From contig CAJNDS010002188.1 in assembly GCA_905221605.1 (NCBI GenBank), forward strand, positions 62,001-126,000: a stretch of DNA of 64,000 bases, given 5' to 3'. This DNA comes from Symbiodinium natans. Taxonomy: Eukaryota > Sar > Dinophyceae > Suessiales > Symbiodiniaceae. Each line of letters begins with the position of its first letter. The first letter of the stretch is position 1. The position numbers were made by a program, and so were the translations under genes. This document shows positions 46,860 through 59,400 of this stretch, piece by piece. Under the pieces are notes generated by a model. It saw only the letters and a list, made by a program, of their open reading frames with translations. It did no database searches and had not been told where the DNA came from.

Positions 46860-48941
46860 GTTGAAGGAAATTTGGTTTTTGTTTGGCTAATGGCCTCCTC
46901 CAAGTCATCATCGGAGAAGTCTGCACCCCCTGCTTTTTTCTTCCCAGGCCGCCTGATATGGACCATGTTGGACAGCAAAGAAATCCGCCACAAATTCCAA
47001 GGCACCGACTTACCACCTCCCGAGGCCTTTCCTAGGGCACAGGTTGGCCAGTAATTCAAGTCGTCGTGGGATTCAGCTAGGGCCTCTTGAGACAAACATG
47101 CGGGTGTCTAGCTGGCATGCCAAGAAGCGCTTGATCGATTTTCCCATCAGTTGGCCTCACAAGTTCCAAGCTGCACAGCAGTCCCGGCGCGCCTCCCAGC
47201 TAAGGCTGGGGCTCAAAAGAGAGCGTCCGCAGCGGCGCAGTTTTCGCCCGGCCAGGCTCAGCCCTCTACTCTGTTGAGGTTTCAAGAGAGAGTTGAAGTC
47301 CGGGAAAAACAGAGGCTACCGGACTACCGGGCTACCGGGCTACCGGGCTACCATGACCCTAGCCTGCCAGGATCACAGCAGCTCACAGCAGTTCACAGCA
47401 ATTCACAGCAATTCACAGCAATTCACAGCAATTCACATCCTTGTCCATTGTCGCGTACAACCTTTGAAGCGGCTTTGAATCGGAAAAAAGCCTGGTGAAA
47501 CTTGAAGACAATGCGCCGACTTGCTGCAAATAATGCAGAGGCACCATGCAGATCCATGCAGAAGCACCACTAACTCTGCCAGCGCTTCACATCCGCCTTC
47601 GGACGTCACGGACATCACGGGTAACGACAGCTTCTGCGTCGTCATCCTCGCTTGCCTTGTCTTTGAGGGGCAAAGCAGCGAATGGAAATGGCATGAGCCC
47701 TTGCTTCTGACGCCTTTGGCGGCAGATTGCGTCGTCCTCCACTTGGCGCACAAGGAGATCATGTTCGAATTCTGCCACGGTGCCACGGTCACCGTGGAAG
47801 TCATACACTCGTCCACCTCTGATCCAAAGAACCGGCGGTTCCTCCGCCTGGCTGTCCCTGCGTTGCCTGCACGCCCATGCACTTTTCGAGACAAAGAGCA
47901 CGTTGGGGACAGCCCCTTTGAACCTGATGGCGTCGTGATGGAGGCCATAAAACTGAACTAAAACACCGGCAACCTTTTGGAGCTCCTCATCACAAGGTAC
48001 ATCCAAGTTGTTTTCGTCAGCAAGAAGCCGGCCGCAGGGTGCAACAACACAAGTCTCGGGCTGGTTGTCAGAATGGAGAGGCCATGCATTCACAGCGTCA
48101 TCGTCAGAGACCACCTCCGCGTTCGCTGCGGAACGATTCCCCCGTCGAACTTTTCGTCGCACTCCGGATTCTGGTGCCTCGGCCCTGCGAGCCAGCACCT
48201 CCCGATACCTATACTGGCGATAGTCGAAGTCGACCTCGCTGCCGGCTGCCTCACTGGCAGACCAATCTTCCTCCTGCGCAAGGCTGCTATGCCACGATGC
48301 CACGATGCCACTACACTATTGAAACCACGCTCTCAGCTCTACAGCAGATGGCTCAACGCCGCGTCCTCCCACGGAGCTTCGGAAGTCTCTGGAGGGCAGA
48401 AAGGACTTGCAGCTTGTCCACTGACCTGAGACTCTAGATCATCAGCAAAGAAAAGGCGGCCCCACGTCTTCTGCCAAAGCGACGAGCAAGGGAGCCCAGC
48501 CCAGGAAGGCGCCCTAAGTGTAGAACCAGTTTCAGATGCTTTTGACAAGCACGTTGCACACATGGCATGAAACGTCGTGAACGCCAAAGCGTGCCAGCTC
48601 ACTGAGCAGTGCACGAGGGCGGTGGGAGCCACATCTGGACTCGCATCCACAGCATTCGGCGAGACCTACGCCGCTAGTGTGACATGTTGCATGAACCATC
48701 GCACCACTGGACCTTGCGCAACGCAAACGAAGTTAGTTTCCCCGTGTGTCGCACAAATTCGGCAGTTTGTGCGGTAAAACTCTGCTTCGTTGGCGCCAAG
48801 CCGGTACGAGTACCGTGCCTCTGGGATTGCCTGGCGAACGTCCCGATTGTTCAACATCCTGTCAGTGCTGATTCTTACTGCCACACGGGGGAACGCGCAT
48901 GGAAAAGCATGATCTGCACAGAAATTGATGGTCAGGGGCAC
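46860..48941 (-). CDS. Unrecognised gene with a possible thioredoxin-like segment
   Basis: Candidate exons: 48675-48880 (DVRQAIPEARYSYRLGANEA), 48540-48650 (RALLSELARFGVHDVSCHVC), 48430-48500 (TWGRLFFADDLESQ), about 47587-48270 after GCGCAG (EEDWSASEAAGSEVDFDYRQ) and 46860-47040 (GADFSDDDLEEAISQTK). In the long exon, VLVQFYGLHHDA followed later by VPNVLFVSK and PPVLWIRGGRVYDFHGDRGT resembles the strand, cis-proline and glycine-rich return of a thioredoxin fold, without a CxxC. The C-terminal exons could instead be 5' exons of the AlkB/UBA/DUF488 gene, which follows directly on the same strand. I cannot decide this from sequence alone. Confidence 0.4.
47317..47438. repeat. Two short tandem arrays
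   Basis: An 8-bp unit (CTACCGGG, about four copies, 47317-47347) is followed by a 10-bp unit (CACAGCAATT and variants, about six copies, 47380-47438). Both lie between coding segments at 46.86-47.04 and 47.59 kb. Confidence 0.9.
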
Positions 48942-50630
48942 TGCACATACGGTACAACCCTAGATCTCCAAGAGCCCGCCTTCGAGGGTCGTGGCCTTGT
49001 AGCACTAAGTCATTGTCACCTGCGAAACGCTGTATCAAAGCGATCTTAAAATGTTTGCTTCTAATGTATGAACCTCAACGTGCAAGCCTTGAATGGGAAA
49101 CAAGCTATGATCTGAAGTTCTTGCTCTGTTCAACATGACTTCGAATTTGATTCAGCGAAACCTGGTTGAGTATTTAAAGCAAAAGCTAGTCGGATAAATC
49201 CAAATCACCGAACTACAGATTTTTTGGATGTCATTCAAGTCCAATACAACTTGGTTTTGGGTTGAATACATGTGCATGGAACTCCACTGTTCTATTGTCG
49301 AAAACTGGTTGAAGTTTACAAAAGAAGACAGATCGGATTACATCGTCTCTGTAGCCTGCTGGCCTGCCGCGACGGCTTCTAGTCCAGCCGGCATGCGCGA
49401 ATTGCCATGTCTTACCCACATAATCACTGCTCCCGCCAACGCTGTGTACGCGGTCCATGCTTTGCTTGGAGCATCGCTCCAGATCATGCACAAATCTTGA
49501 ATTTTGCCCGCGCTCGAACACAACTGGTTGTCCAGCTTTATTGGACTGAATTCGAACTTTAGTGAAAACAGTTTTTCTAACACAAGAAGCATCCTCCTTT
49601 CGGTGTCCACAAGGTTCGTTTCGGTTGTCCTTCCCCATTCTGTTCGGAGTTTTAACGAACACACACTCACCGAACAATGTGGTGGGCGGGTCAGGGCCGC
49701 CGAAAGGAAGAGAGCAGTAGGAAAAAAAGTGCCGGATATCAGTGATAATCACTGGGCAAGGGCCTGAAGCTCCGGAGGGCTCCGGGCTGATGCGATCCAT
49801 GCGAGACTTAGATGGCAGGTGAATCGCCCAAATGCAGCCCCGCTCCGCAACGTGACATGGAGAAACAAAACAGCAACGGCATCTTCAGGGCAGCACAAGT
49901 GTCTTGGCCCGTACCACTCTCGAAGGCTTCTTGATGCCGTGGCCCGCCACCAAGCCTGTCTCTGACAATTTTCCAGCACCACACAGCAGCACCCTGCCCT
50001 TCCAGGCCCTGCAGCTGTGCGCTGAGGCAGTTGCTCTGCTTTGCTGCAGCCAGAGCTGCCTCTCTGCAACTACTTGGTGCAGGGGCCGCACCATAGAAGA
50101 CCATGTTGTTGGCCTCTGCAGCACAAACATGGGCGCCCTTGTGTGTTCTAAATAGTTCTTGAAATAATTGACTCTGAAGGCCCAGCGGGGGTGGCATCGG
50201 CTGCGGACGGCAGGCCAGTTGGAAGCACCGGCGACCTGGGGTAAAGTCTGCGAATGTCTGCAACACCCAAGGTTGCATGTTGAGTCTCATGGAGTCCGGC
50301 ATGTCCAAATTCGCTCCCCGGCGCGACGAGGCGGACCTGGTCATGTCTTAGGAAGATGGAAGAAGCACCACCGATGCTGCAACACTGCGGCAAGCTGCTG
50401 AACAGATAGAAAACGCGCCGTTTCAACGCTTCATCGCCGTCACGAGTCCACCGGCTTTGCGTGGGCGATCTCACTACGCTACGAGCGAGAAACAGCCATT
50501 TTGACTGAGTCAAGCAGAGAGAGGGACACCTACGGTGTACATCCCTCAGGGTTCATCCTCATCTCCTCCCTTGACGCTGACCGTATAAAACCTCAGGCTT
50601 TTGACATCGGTTGCCTTGAGACGTGCATGA
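48942..50630. other. Unassigned region; possible terminal exon at 49918-50000
   Basis: On the minus strand about 49918-50000 encodes GRVLLCGAGKLSETGLVAGH and VVRAKTLVLP with a stop, in coding-like composition. An overlapping frame with an ATG at 50344 stays open for 178 codons. Only one can be real, and neither matches a family I know. Another segment at 49338-49480 (KAWTAYTALAGAVIMWVRHG) could be a membrane helix. These may be the 3' end of the IQANK1-like gene or a small separate gene. Confidence 0.3.
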
Positions 50631-50634
50631 TCGA

Positions 50635-53600
50635 ATGGCCACTGAATAGTCTGTTGCTCCAGGCGACTGCTTGGCAAAATCCAAATCTGGATCTCGATAT
50701 GAGGTCACAAAGCCGAACACGAACCTCGACGCTAGCTTTCATATCGTTCATCCAAAAGTAACTCACACGGCTTGAAACTGACTGCAGGAATGTAACTTCG
50801 ACAGCGCCGTATCCATGAAGGCACTGATCTGGTAATCTTGAGCAATCTCCTGTAAACCACACAGTCAAACAACACGGAGAAACTCTGCCATCACGGCCAG
50901 TCCTTCACAATCAGGCTTTTAAAGCGCCGCGGGAGCAAGTATGCATACCTGGCAAAACACGTCTGAGGCGCAATTGCGCCGAGCCAAGCCACGACAAACC
51001 TCTTGCGGCAAAGACGCTGAGAGAAGACTCATGAAGAGGAGACATTGAGAGAAACCAGGCACAAAGAGCATGCTTCAAGGCGTGCTGCAAAAGGCGTTTA
51101 CCATCACTTGTACTCTGCTCGATGCGGATGCCGGAGGATACTCAAGTTGTTAAAAGATGCCGAGCTGCAGCACTGCGCGGTCGAGGAGTTTGGCGAAGAG
51201 CCCCTTTTCCAGGTCGTTGAACTTGTCCGCCACCACATCGATCTTGGTGTCCTGGTCGTCATGGCGTCAACTGCGAAAGTAATGTTGCATCTTGATCTTC
51301 TAGGCTACGATTTTCCGTGCTGATGGACTGAATCTACCGGGTCAAGAGCCCTGTATGCGACATATGTGCGAAGCCACTACATAACACTGCATGGCTGAGG
51401 CGCAGGCAAAACTTCCAAGATCAATCAGGAGAGCGCCACCATGAATCAGAGAGTTCAAGAAAGCTCGTCGCAGACGAAGCGGCTCCATGTCCTACAAACA
51501 TCTACGAGAAAAGATCAAAACTGAAGCCGCCGGCCACTGACTTCGTCAAGCTGTGCGAATTGTAATCCAAGCAAGCCCAATGCAAAAAGCCGTGGGTGGC
51601 TTAGAAACTCCGTCCTTGAGCTCCACTATGTTGAAGACCTCAATAGTGAGTTACCGGGCTTACCCGATGCTTCGCGCGCTTCGCATGCGAATCGCACATT
51701 TTTTTTAAGTTGGGGCTTTTCAGGCTTAATGCGGGCCGAAGGAGCTGCGGCACCCGAGTACTTGATGAAAGTGGAGGTGCGACCAGAGGGGTCAATGACA
51801 AACGGCCACCGGCCATCCTCTGCTCTCAGGCCACCAACATCCTTCAGCAGCACATCCTGAGAGAAAGCACAAAGAAAGCACACTGACACTGACGCACTGA
51901 GAGATTCACCAAAAATAAGAAGCAGAGCCTCCCCCACAAAGGGCAAAAGGAGCAGACCTAACAGAGGTGGTACTGGGCACACAACAGAAATATATAAAAC
52001 TTAACGATATTAAAACACAGCGTCCGCAATGGCTTTGATGGGAACCGTGCGGTTGAAGCCTGCCAAGGGGCAAAAAATAGCACGCCAACTGTGCAACACC
52101 TTAAAGTTACCCTGCCTCTGGAGAAGTTCAAGACAAGTGGAAAAGGCTCCTCCTTGTCTGCTCCTGCCGCCATGGAGCTTCAACATGTGGCTGCTTAATC
52201 AGTACATGTTCAGCCCAACTCTCAGGCCTTCTTCTGCCTGATTCGCATCAGCCTCTACTTCAGAAGGCTTGCCATAGCTTTGTAGGAAGTGTTTGTTGAA
52301 CTCACCTGGAGCCCACACGTGTGCAGTCAAGTCGAGTCAAGTACAGTCAAGCGCAGTACGAGGACCGATTTCGATGATTTCGATATGCAGTCTGGTGGCT
52401 GGTTTTCAGATGGGTGAATGGCCCATCCTTGATGAGTGCATCCCCCTTGACAAGATCAATGTCGCCCCAGGCGAAGTCTTCGGTGACCTGCGGAACAGGC
52501 AGCAGTGCCCGTGACTCATGTTGTTCGGCCATGCTCAGCCGGAGTAGACTGTGTTAAGACTCTGTGAAGACTCTGTGAAGAGTTTGGTTCCAAGGGGCAT
52601 CCTGCCTCCAAGGTTTGGCTCAAGCGTGGCAGGAGAGACCCTTCGAGCTCCTCCGAAGAGGAGCAATTGAGTTGGACCTTGAAGCCTCTCAGCTTTCCAG
52701 CTGCTTTGGCTTCCTTCTCCTTCTTGGCCTGTTCGAGATCATTCATCTTCAACCTCGCGCGGGAAGCCTTCCACTCCCATTCCTGCACACTTCCTTCGAA
52801 GAGCTTTACCTGGGCTTCTGCTGACTCAAGGAGCGGCTCCAATTCCGCGACCTTGTCTTGAGCACCCTGCTCAACAAAGGACACTTTCTGCTGGCGGTAG
52901 TCAACCAAGAGTTTTCGAGCTCTGGCAAGTTCACTCTTCGACACCTGCATTCGGCGCTCAGATTCTTCTAGCGAGTCCACGAGCTCTTGCTGTTGCCTCT
53001 TGAACTTGGCCTTCTCTTCCTTCTCCGCATTCTTTGCAGCTTTTCTCTTGTCTTCTTTGATGCGGTCCGTCGACGCGGGGTCCCAGCAAACCAGATATTC
53101 ACGTGACTCGGCATTGCTTGCCACATCAATTGGCCTTGACCCTTGCTCGTCGCACTCCCGCGGATCGCCACCTGATCGGAGCAGTTGACGAATAAGCTCG
53201 TGATTGCCCGCATAAGCCGCCCGCCAAAGCCTTGACTGCAGTGCAGGTGTTACTGGGGTCTCACTAGTTAAAGACAAATCACTTGCATTGTAGTTCTACA
53301 ATTTCTACACCGCCCTGAAATCCCTGCTGCTCTGGACTGTAAGGCAGGCCTGCAGATTTGCTGAGCGAGTTTGGGAGTGTTTCTTCCAGACTGTGCCCAC
53401 CGACTAGGACCTCACGACCTCTTCACAGGGCCTGTAAGAATCTACGGATGTCATATGCAACAGGAGACTTTCCTTACTTTTTGCCTGAGGCTGGGCTGGG
53501 GAAAGAGGACCCCATAATAGTGCCATTTGCAACCCTCATATCAATGCATGGAGGGTTGATCTATAGCATGGGCCCGTAGTTCCAAGATCAACTGTGTTTT

Positions 53601-54497
53601 GCACATCAGCAAATGTGCGTGGAGCAGCCCCCCAATTATCAAGCTTTTGCATTGGCACGGTTGCTTCAACGTTGCTTCCATCAACCGTTGGTGTTGGGAT
53701 GTGCTCGCTCCGGCCTGGCCCCTTCCGAAGCAGACAGGCGTTGCCACGAACCCGCATTGACAGTACGAACACCAACACCTGCTTCTGATGATGCACACTT
53801 CTTGACAAGAGGCGGAGTGCGGCGATAGCGGCCGATTGAATTGGGATCGCAGCCCTCACCAATCAACATCTCGGCCACGTCTTGGGCATTGCCAGCACAA
53901 GCTTCGGAGAGCAGAGTCGTGCCATGTTCATCGCAAGATTCTGGCTCGACGCCTTCATCCATCAGCTTTAAAAGGTCATCCAGCTCATTGTCGAAAGCTG
54001 CCTCCATGGCTTTGTCTATAAGCTTCTTGGCTGCAACCTTCCTTTCCTCTTTCTCTAACTTTTTCTTGGCTTCTCTCTCAGCTCGCTTGCGCAAGCACTT
54101 CAAGAACATCTTCTCCTCGTGAGCACAGTCAAATAATAAAACTTTGTGCAGGGCCTAGATTCCTAGATGCTTCTTAAACTGGGCCCTCTCGGTCAGCACG
54201 ATTCCGTTGCATCAAGCTACATTCGAGTTGTTTACTAGCGAGAGATAGCCCTGCGGCTGTTTGGACCATCTTCTCCTGCTCCACTAGCTCAGCTGCTAAA
54301 GCCTCATCTGCACCATCCTCGTTCTCACCGGCGGCTACTACAGTCGCGCCAGCGTCTGCTGTGGGCAAGGCATGGAGCTGTGCAACAGCAGCACTCAGCT
54401 TCGCATGCTCTTCAGTAGAGAGCGAGCTCACTGCGGCTCTCAGCTGCTCAGGCGTCACGAGCTCCGCATCTTTTAGGGCTGAGGCAGCAGACCCCAT
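50635..54497 (-). CDS. IQANK1-like ankyrin-repeat protein with dynein-like module
   Basis: The gene starts at a true ATG (54497): MGSAASALKDAELVTPEQL, with a glycine at position 2 that could be myristoylated. Exon 2 (53807-54115) holds a basic coil (KRAEREAKKKLEKEERK) and an ankyrin repeat (HGTTLLSEACAGNAQDVAEM). Exon 3 (52678-53235) holds a second one (SRLWRAAYAGNHELIRQLLR), then CWDPASTDRIKEDKRK and a long coiled coil. Then come 52423-52487 (VTEDFAWGDIDLVKGDAL), 51754-51856 (GRWPFVIDPSGRTSTFIKY, as in dynein-type ATPase segments), about 51414-51491 (EPLRLRRAFLNSLIHGGALL), 51166-51251 (VVADKFNDLEKGLFAKLLDR), about 50795-50849 and about 50635-50735 (ASRFVFGFVTSYRDPD). This order matches IQ-motif and ankyrin-repeat protein 1. 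I did not find the IQ motif or the end. A ciliary role is likely but inferred. Confidence 0.78.
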
Positions 54498-54985
54498 CGG
54501 GCGCGACGGGGTAAGTTCTATTTGTGCAATTCGATTAAACTTCGTCGAAGGTATTGGGTAGTGAATGGTAGTGATAGTGCCAAAGGCAGCATGTCAGACT
54601 TCTACTCTGCCATGAGCTCTGAGCGAAACAAACAAACGCTGGCTCGGCACATCGCACAGCTGTAAGGAAGGGCATGAACTCCGCATGAAATCCAGATGAA
54701 ATTGCATGAGCTTGGAAGAGGGGATGTTTCTTTTTTGCGGGGCCACGCACTCTCAGCTCAGCTCAGCGCCTTGTTCTCCGCCTCGGCGGCGGGGGCCAGC
54801 CCGACTGCCCTGAAGCTGCAGGTCCTGAAGTATCTTGGGAAGATCATTTCAATGTTCAAAACATGCATCCCTATTAACCGTCAGAAGACCCTCGAGCTCT
54901 GACCGCAAGCTTTCTGTCCTTTGGCAGCCGCAGAAGAGGGAGCCTGAAAGATTCCATGTCACATCCATCACATCCAGATGTCACT

Positions 54986-55440
54986 CTACAATGCGTTTAC
55001 CAGCAGCATAGCGAAGGCTAGGAATCCTGCTGACACCACGGGAGCCGCGGACAATTGCCGAGAAGGGCCAAAGGGCAACACGGAGCTGATGGAGTCCTCT
55101 GCAACTCTCGGGTGGACTTTAGACTTTCAGCCGGCTTTCATGTGCACAGTCGGCATTGGCATGGCATCGCTTTCTATAAGTGAATGTATTTCAGTGTCTT
55201 TCTCAGCATCACCAGCACGAATTCTGATTTCTGCAGGCCTCCTTCTAGCGGATTCTAGCGGCTCCGGGATGCGTAGCATTCTGGGGTATAAGGTGCTTTA
55301 TGTGCTTTTGATCAGGTGTCGAGGGTTTCCAGGATGGACAAGGAGCACATTGCAAAACACGATGGCACGGAAGGCTGCACCAGCATGGTGTCCCGCGACA
55401 CGACGTTGTTGTGGAAGTTCTCCAGATCCTGCCAGGCAGC
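54986..55440 (-). CDS. Possible small membrane-anchored protein
   Basis: The last exon (54986 to about 55130) encodes VHPRVAEDSISSVLPFGPSR and then a hydrophobic C-terminal helix, VVSAGFLAFAMLLVNAL, with a stop, like a tail anchor. Upstream segments encode EIRIRAGDAEKDTEIHSLIE (about 55135-55245) and LENFHNNVVSRDTMLVQ (about 55370-55435). It lies between DRC4 and the IQANK1-like gene on the same strand. No family recognised. The plus-strand frame over the same bases looks like a shadow. Confidence 0.35.
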
Positions 55441-56432
55441 CCTTGGAACGCTGTAGCTTGTTATTACACTGGTGGTCTCTTCGTTTTGTGATGGGGGGGG
55501 CGGGGGGGCGGGATACCGATCTTGTGCGCAGATGGGAGAAGTTCGGCCTCCTTCGTGAGCAAGACAGCTCGAGGAACTGCAACATGTGGCCGGGATGATC
55601 CATGTTTGCCTGGTAAGACTCCGACTGCTGCAGAACAGCATCTCTTAATCTAGCGGCAGATCTATCCGCAGCCTTTGGCAGAGGCCATCAAGGCAAGCAA
55701 TCCTGTCAGCTGGGCCAGTGGCAAAAGCACATCGAACTTGCATTTTGCACTCTTAGAGTCAGACCTCTGCCATTGAAGCCATTGCAGCCTATTGCAGCCC
55801 GTCTCACGACGCCGGTGCCATGGCAACAGTTCGAGCGGTCTCCGTTTGCTTTGCAGGTCTGGGTCGAGCTAGCTTAAGCATTCTTTGGTCAGCCCCTCTG
55901 GTACTCGCTACATTCGTTGTGTCCTCAAGTGTTCCATTGATGAATTAACGGTGCAGTCGATGACGGGGATGACAAGCGCCCTGACAAAGCCCATAGAAAC
56001 TGCAGCCTCATCGATGGCTTTGGAGGTTCTGCAGCTCTAGCTGAAGCACTTTGGCTCCTGAATGCTCCTGATTGCAACATTTGCAACCTTTTTCTCGTGA
56101 AACCTGACTCTGCACGGTGGTGAAACTTGGTGGTGGCGAAGGCTTCGCCCTCCACGGGAGGTGACAGTCTCTGCTTCAACCAGCGGCAAGATGCGGCAAG
56201 GCAGATCATAGCAAATCATCTTTTGAGGCGTGCTGAGTTCGGGGCAGTACCTAGTGCAGGGCTTATCCCGTGCCCCTGGTGAGCATGCACCTGGTGAAGC
56301 ATGCATGATATGCATGGCACGATGGAAACAACGCAGAACTCTTTACCCGACAGCTGGGACGAAGCCGAGCTCCTGTAATCAGCACATATCAGCACCGTTG
56401 AGAAGCATTCCATGGCATTCAAGTATGAAGCA

Positions 56433-59400
56433 TCAGGCCCAAGATGACATGTCGCAGAGCACGTCCTCCGGTGGGACCCCGTACTCCGCCATTTTGGACT
56501 CGTAGGTCTTCACCTGCAAAGCCGCACACCGGCATCACGGCAGCGTGGCAGCGTGGTGAATACTCACTTGAAGGCACCGTTGCTCTTGACTAAGGGGACA
56601 ACCATTGTCGAGTGCGAGTCCCTGATGCGTTGAACTTCCTCCTGGGAGCTGGGACAGCCCAAGGAGCACCCTCTTGATAACCACTTCCCGAGGCATTCTA
56701 CGCAATCGCAGCGCAATCGATCAGCACAACCTGTTGGTTAACGAGCATGCAGCTAGCTGGCGGAGGTCCTGAAGCTGGGAAACAATGTCGTCCTTGTAGG
56801 CGATGACCTGGATCCGCGCGAGTGCTTAAGCTGTGCATCTCCAACCCCAAGATTTATCACAGCTGAATGGTAGTATGAACTGCAGTGTTCAACTTCAGAA
56901 CTAGGCCTGGTCCAGCTTCTGGGTGATGCCAGCACTTGTTGTAGGATCAACCTTTGTAGAACAGCTTCTTCCCAGAGCTTCTTTAGCTGAAATGCATCAC
57001 GCACCCGAGGACCACTGTTCAAGCTTAGCTCTTCCGCTCTTCCCTTACGGCGGGAGAACTCGCAACACGTGCTGCTTCCGCGTTGTGCCGCTCTCTGCAT
57101 TGTTCTCTGCGCAGAGAGTGGATGCACAGAGAAGAATGTGGTGCAGCTGTTATCGTTACACCGCCGTATTCAAACCATTGGGCCTTCAACAAAGCAGCTC
57201 TGCTGTTCAACTCTATGGCCACATTGTCAGACACAAAGCACGCAACTTTCCCTCTGGAGAACCTAAACAAGGTGCCTGATCCATCAAAAAAACACCTCCT
57301 GGCGAAATCAGCGGCTTCAGACTTCCCCAGCAGCCCCATGTGGTCACCGGCAATGCCAAACATGCGAGTCAGCCATGCAAACCTAAACACGTATCAGACG
57401 CTTCCGCAACAGGTCTGCTCGCGAAACCTAACAGCATGCAACATGGACCAAAACTGAGCCGTTTCAAAAGCGGCTTCGAAGTGCACAAACGGACTGCACC
57501 CCTAAACCCTAAACCCTAAACCCCAAACCCTAAACCATGGGCACTCTTTTCGGATTGCATGGGTTTGGGAATTATTAGCTGCTTTCCAAATCTGATGGAA
57601 TGCGAGAGAAGAAATGCCCGATTTCAGCTTCCTAGTCTCGAGAGAACACACGAAAAGTCGAAACTCACTTTCTCAAATGAGCCCCGATTGTTTGTAGAAT
57701 TCAACAGTTTTAAACGGTACTCTTTTCACGATCTGCTGCGTTACGACTAGGTTGTTGTGCTGCAGAAATGTCGTGTCGTGGTTCGTCGCATGTTGGGCTT
57801 GGAGGGCCGGGTGCGGGAAGAGAGAAGGTTCATCAAGGTTCCACCAACCATTCCACACCAACAAGCGAAGACCGCTCCATCTGAGCATGCTGCATTGGCA
57901 GACGCAAGAAGCTCCGTGATTTGAGCTTCTGTTGTCTCCAGGGCCTCACAAGCACAAACACATGCTCTAAGCCAAGACTGGAGAAATTTCAGAAACCTTC
58001 CCACTCGGCCTCCTCTACTGTGTCTATCTTCTTCTCTAGGATGAGGTTCTTCAAACCGCTCCTCTGCTGCACCTGCAAAGAGAGCTGAACCCGCAAAAGA
58101 AGCCAGCAGAGGAGCAAGAGACTCAGAGAGGAGAGACTGAAAAAATCTGAGCGGCATCGTAGATTGCTTGCTGGAACTTCGTGTAGAGGTCCTGTCAACG
58201 ATTCAGAAACTGCAAAAGACGAAATGAAAAATCAGACAGCGAGGTTTAGAAATCTGGGTGGGCAGGCACAGAGACAAGAGGAATCACAGCTCAGCGGGAT
58301 GTTTTAAGAAATGTGCTGCCGACGCTAAGGTTGGTGCAAGGATTGCTGTGCTTTCGTTTGCTTCGGTCCTCCCGCTCTGTAGTCACTTGAGAAAGCTGCT
58401 GCTGCAGGACCTGGGCAAACAAAAGCGCGCATCCTCTTCTCTGAAAGTGCTAGAAACCTCTGTGCCTTGCAGGAAAAATCCCCCCAAACACGCCAAGTCT
58501 GACATGCTCTGCACGGCCTCGTGTTGAAACTCCATGCGCTTTAGAAGCCTCAGAGCGTCACATGTTGAGCAAACCTTGAAAAGGGCGGAAGCATGCGCAT
58601 TTGTTAAACCGATCTTCTCACATCTGTTTAAACTCCATCCAGCAACGTCTCCGACTGCTTGATCTTCTCCTTGACTTGGGCAAGGCGTTTCTTGTCCTCG
58701 AGTCTGGGTACATTTAACATATTCGACACTCGCTCAGCGAGCGACGCATGACTACAAGGCAAACATCAACCCTAAGCTCGAGATCCTCTTTGTACGCTTC
58801 CTTCTCCTGCTCCAGCCGCTCAACGTCCTCGCCGCCCATATGGCATATGGTTACCTTAGAAACCTTCGCAACCTCAAAACTTGATTGAACTTGCGTCGCA
58901 CTGGCGTCGCACTGTCGCAGGTCCTGGTTTGCCTTCTTCATGGGCTCTTTGAGCTGCTTGCTTCCTGGGCGCCACGAGTCCAACAACAGGCCTATGACGA
59001 CCCGGAGAAGTGTAAGCCACCTGCGCTGCTCTAGGTCGTACATCTTTTTGGCATCATCATTTTCGTCCTTCTTGATGCCCGCGTAGTCCTCAGTCGATGC
59101 GCGCATGACAAAGAAATCTCCGACTTGAAAGCGTCCAACCCGTAGTAAACGAAGAAAGCTGTGAGCCTCCTTCAGGCGCTTGATTGAGTCGAAGTTGGAC
59201 ACGGTAATTTCTTGGTAGTAGACCTCTTTTGGTCCCGGCCCAACTAAAGATTCGAAGCGAGAGAAAACAGCGCGCCATCTTTCTCGAAAGCTGCCGAGCT
59301 TAAGCATCCCCAATTCACATCCCCCAGTTTGCAATCATAGATGTTTGTTGATCGCTGGTTGTTCTGCGGCTCTGGCCTTAATCTCAGTGAAATCCAGCTG

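Noticed and set aside
54978-55598. 206-codon plus-strand open frame
   Set aside because: The minus strand over the same bases gives a better coding reading ending in a membrane helix and stop; this looks like its shadow.
56480-56505. Spliced-leader-like text (GCCATTTTGG) resembling the dinoflagellate SL
   Set aside because: It is antisense to a firm DRC4 exon encoding YESKMAEYG; the match is short and explained by coding.
57025-57390. Minus-strand frame with MFGIAGDHMGLLG, first taken as the DRC4 C-terminus
   Set aside because: The true DRC4 C-terminal exons are at 56907-56951, 56603-56641 and 56433-56513, so this lies in an intron.
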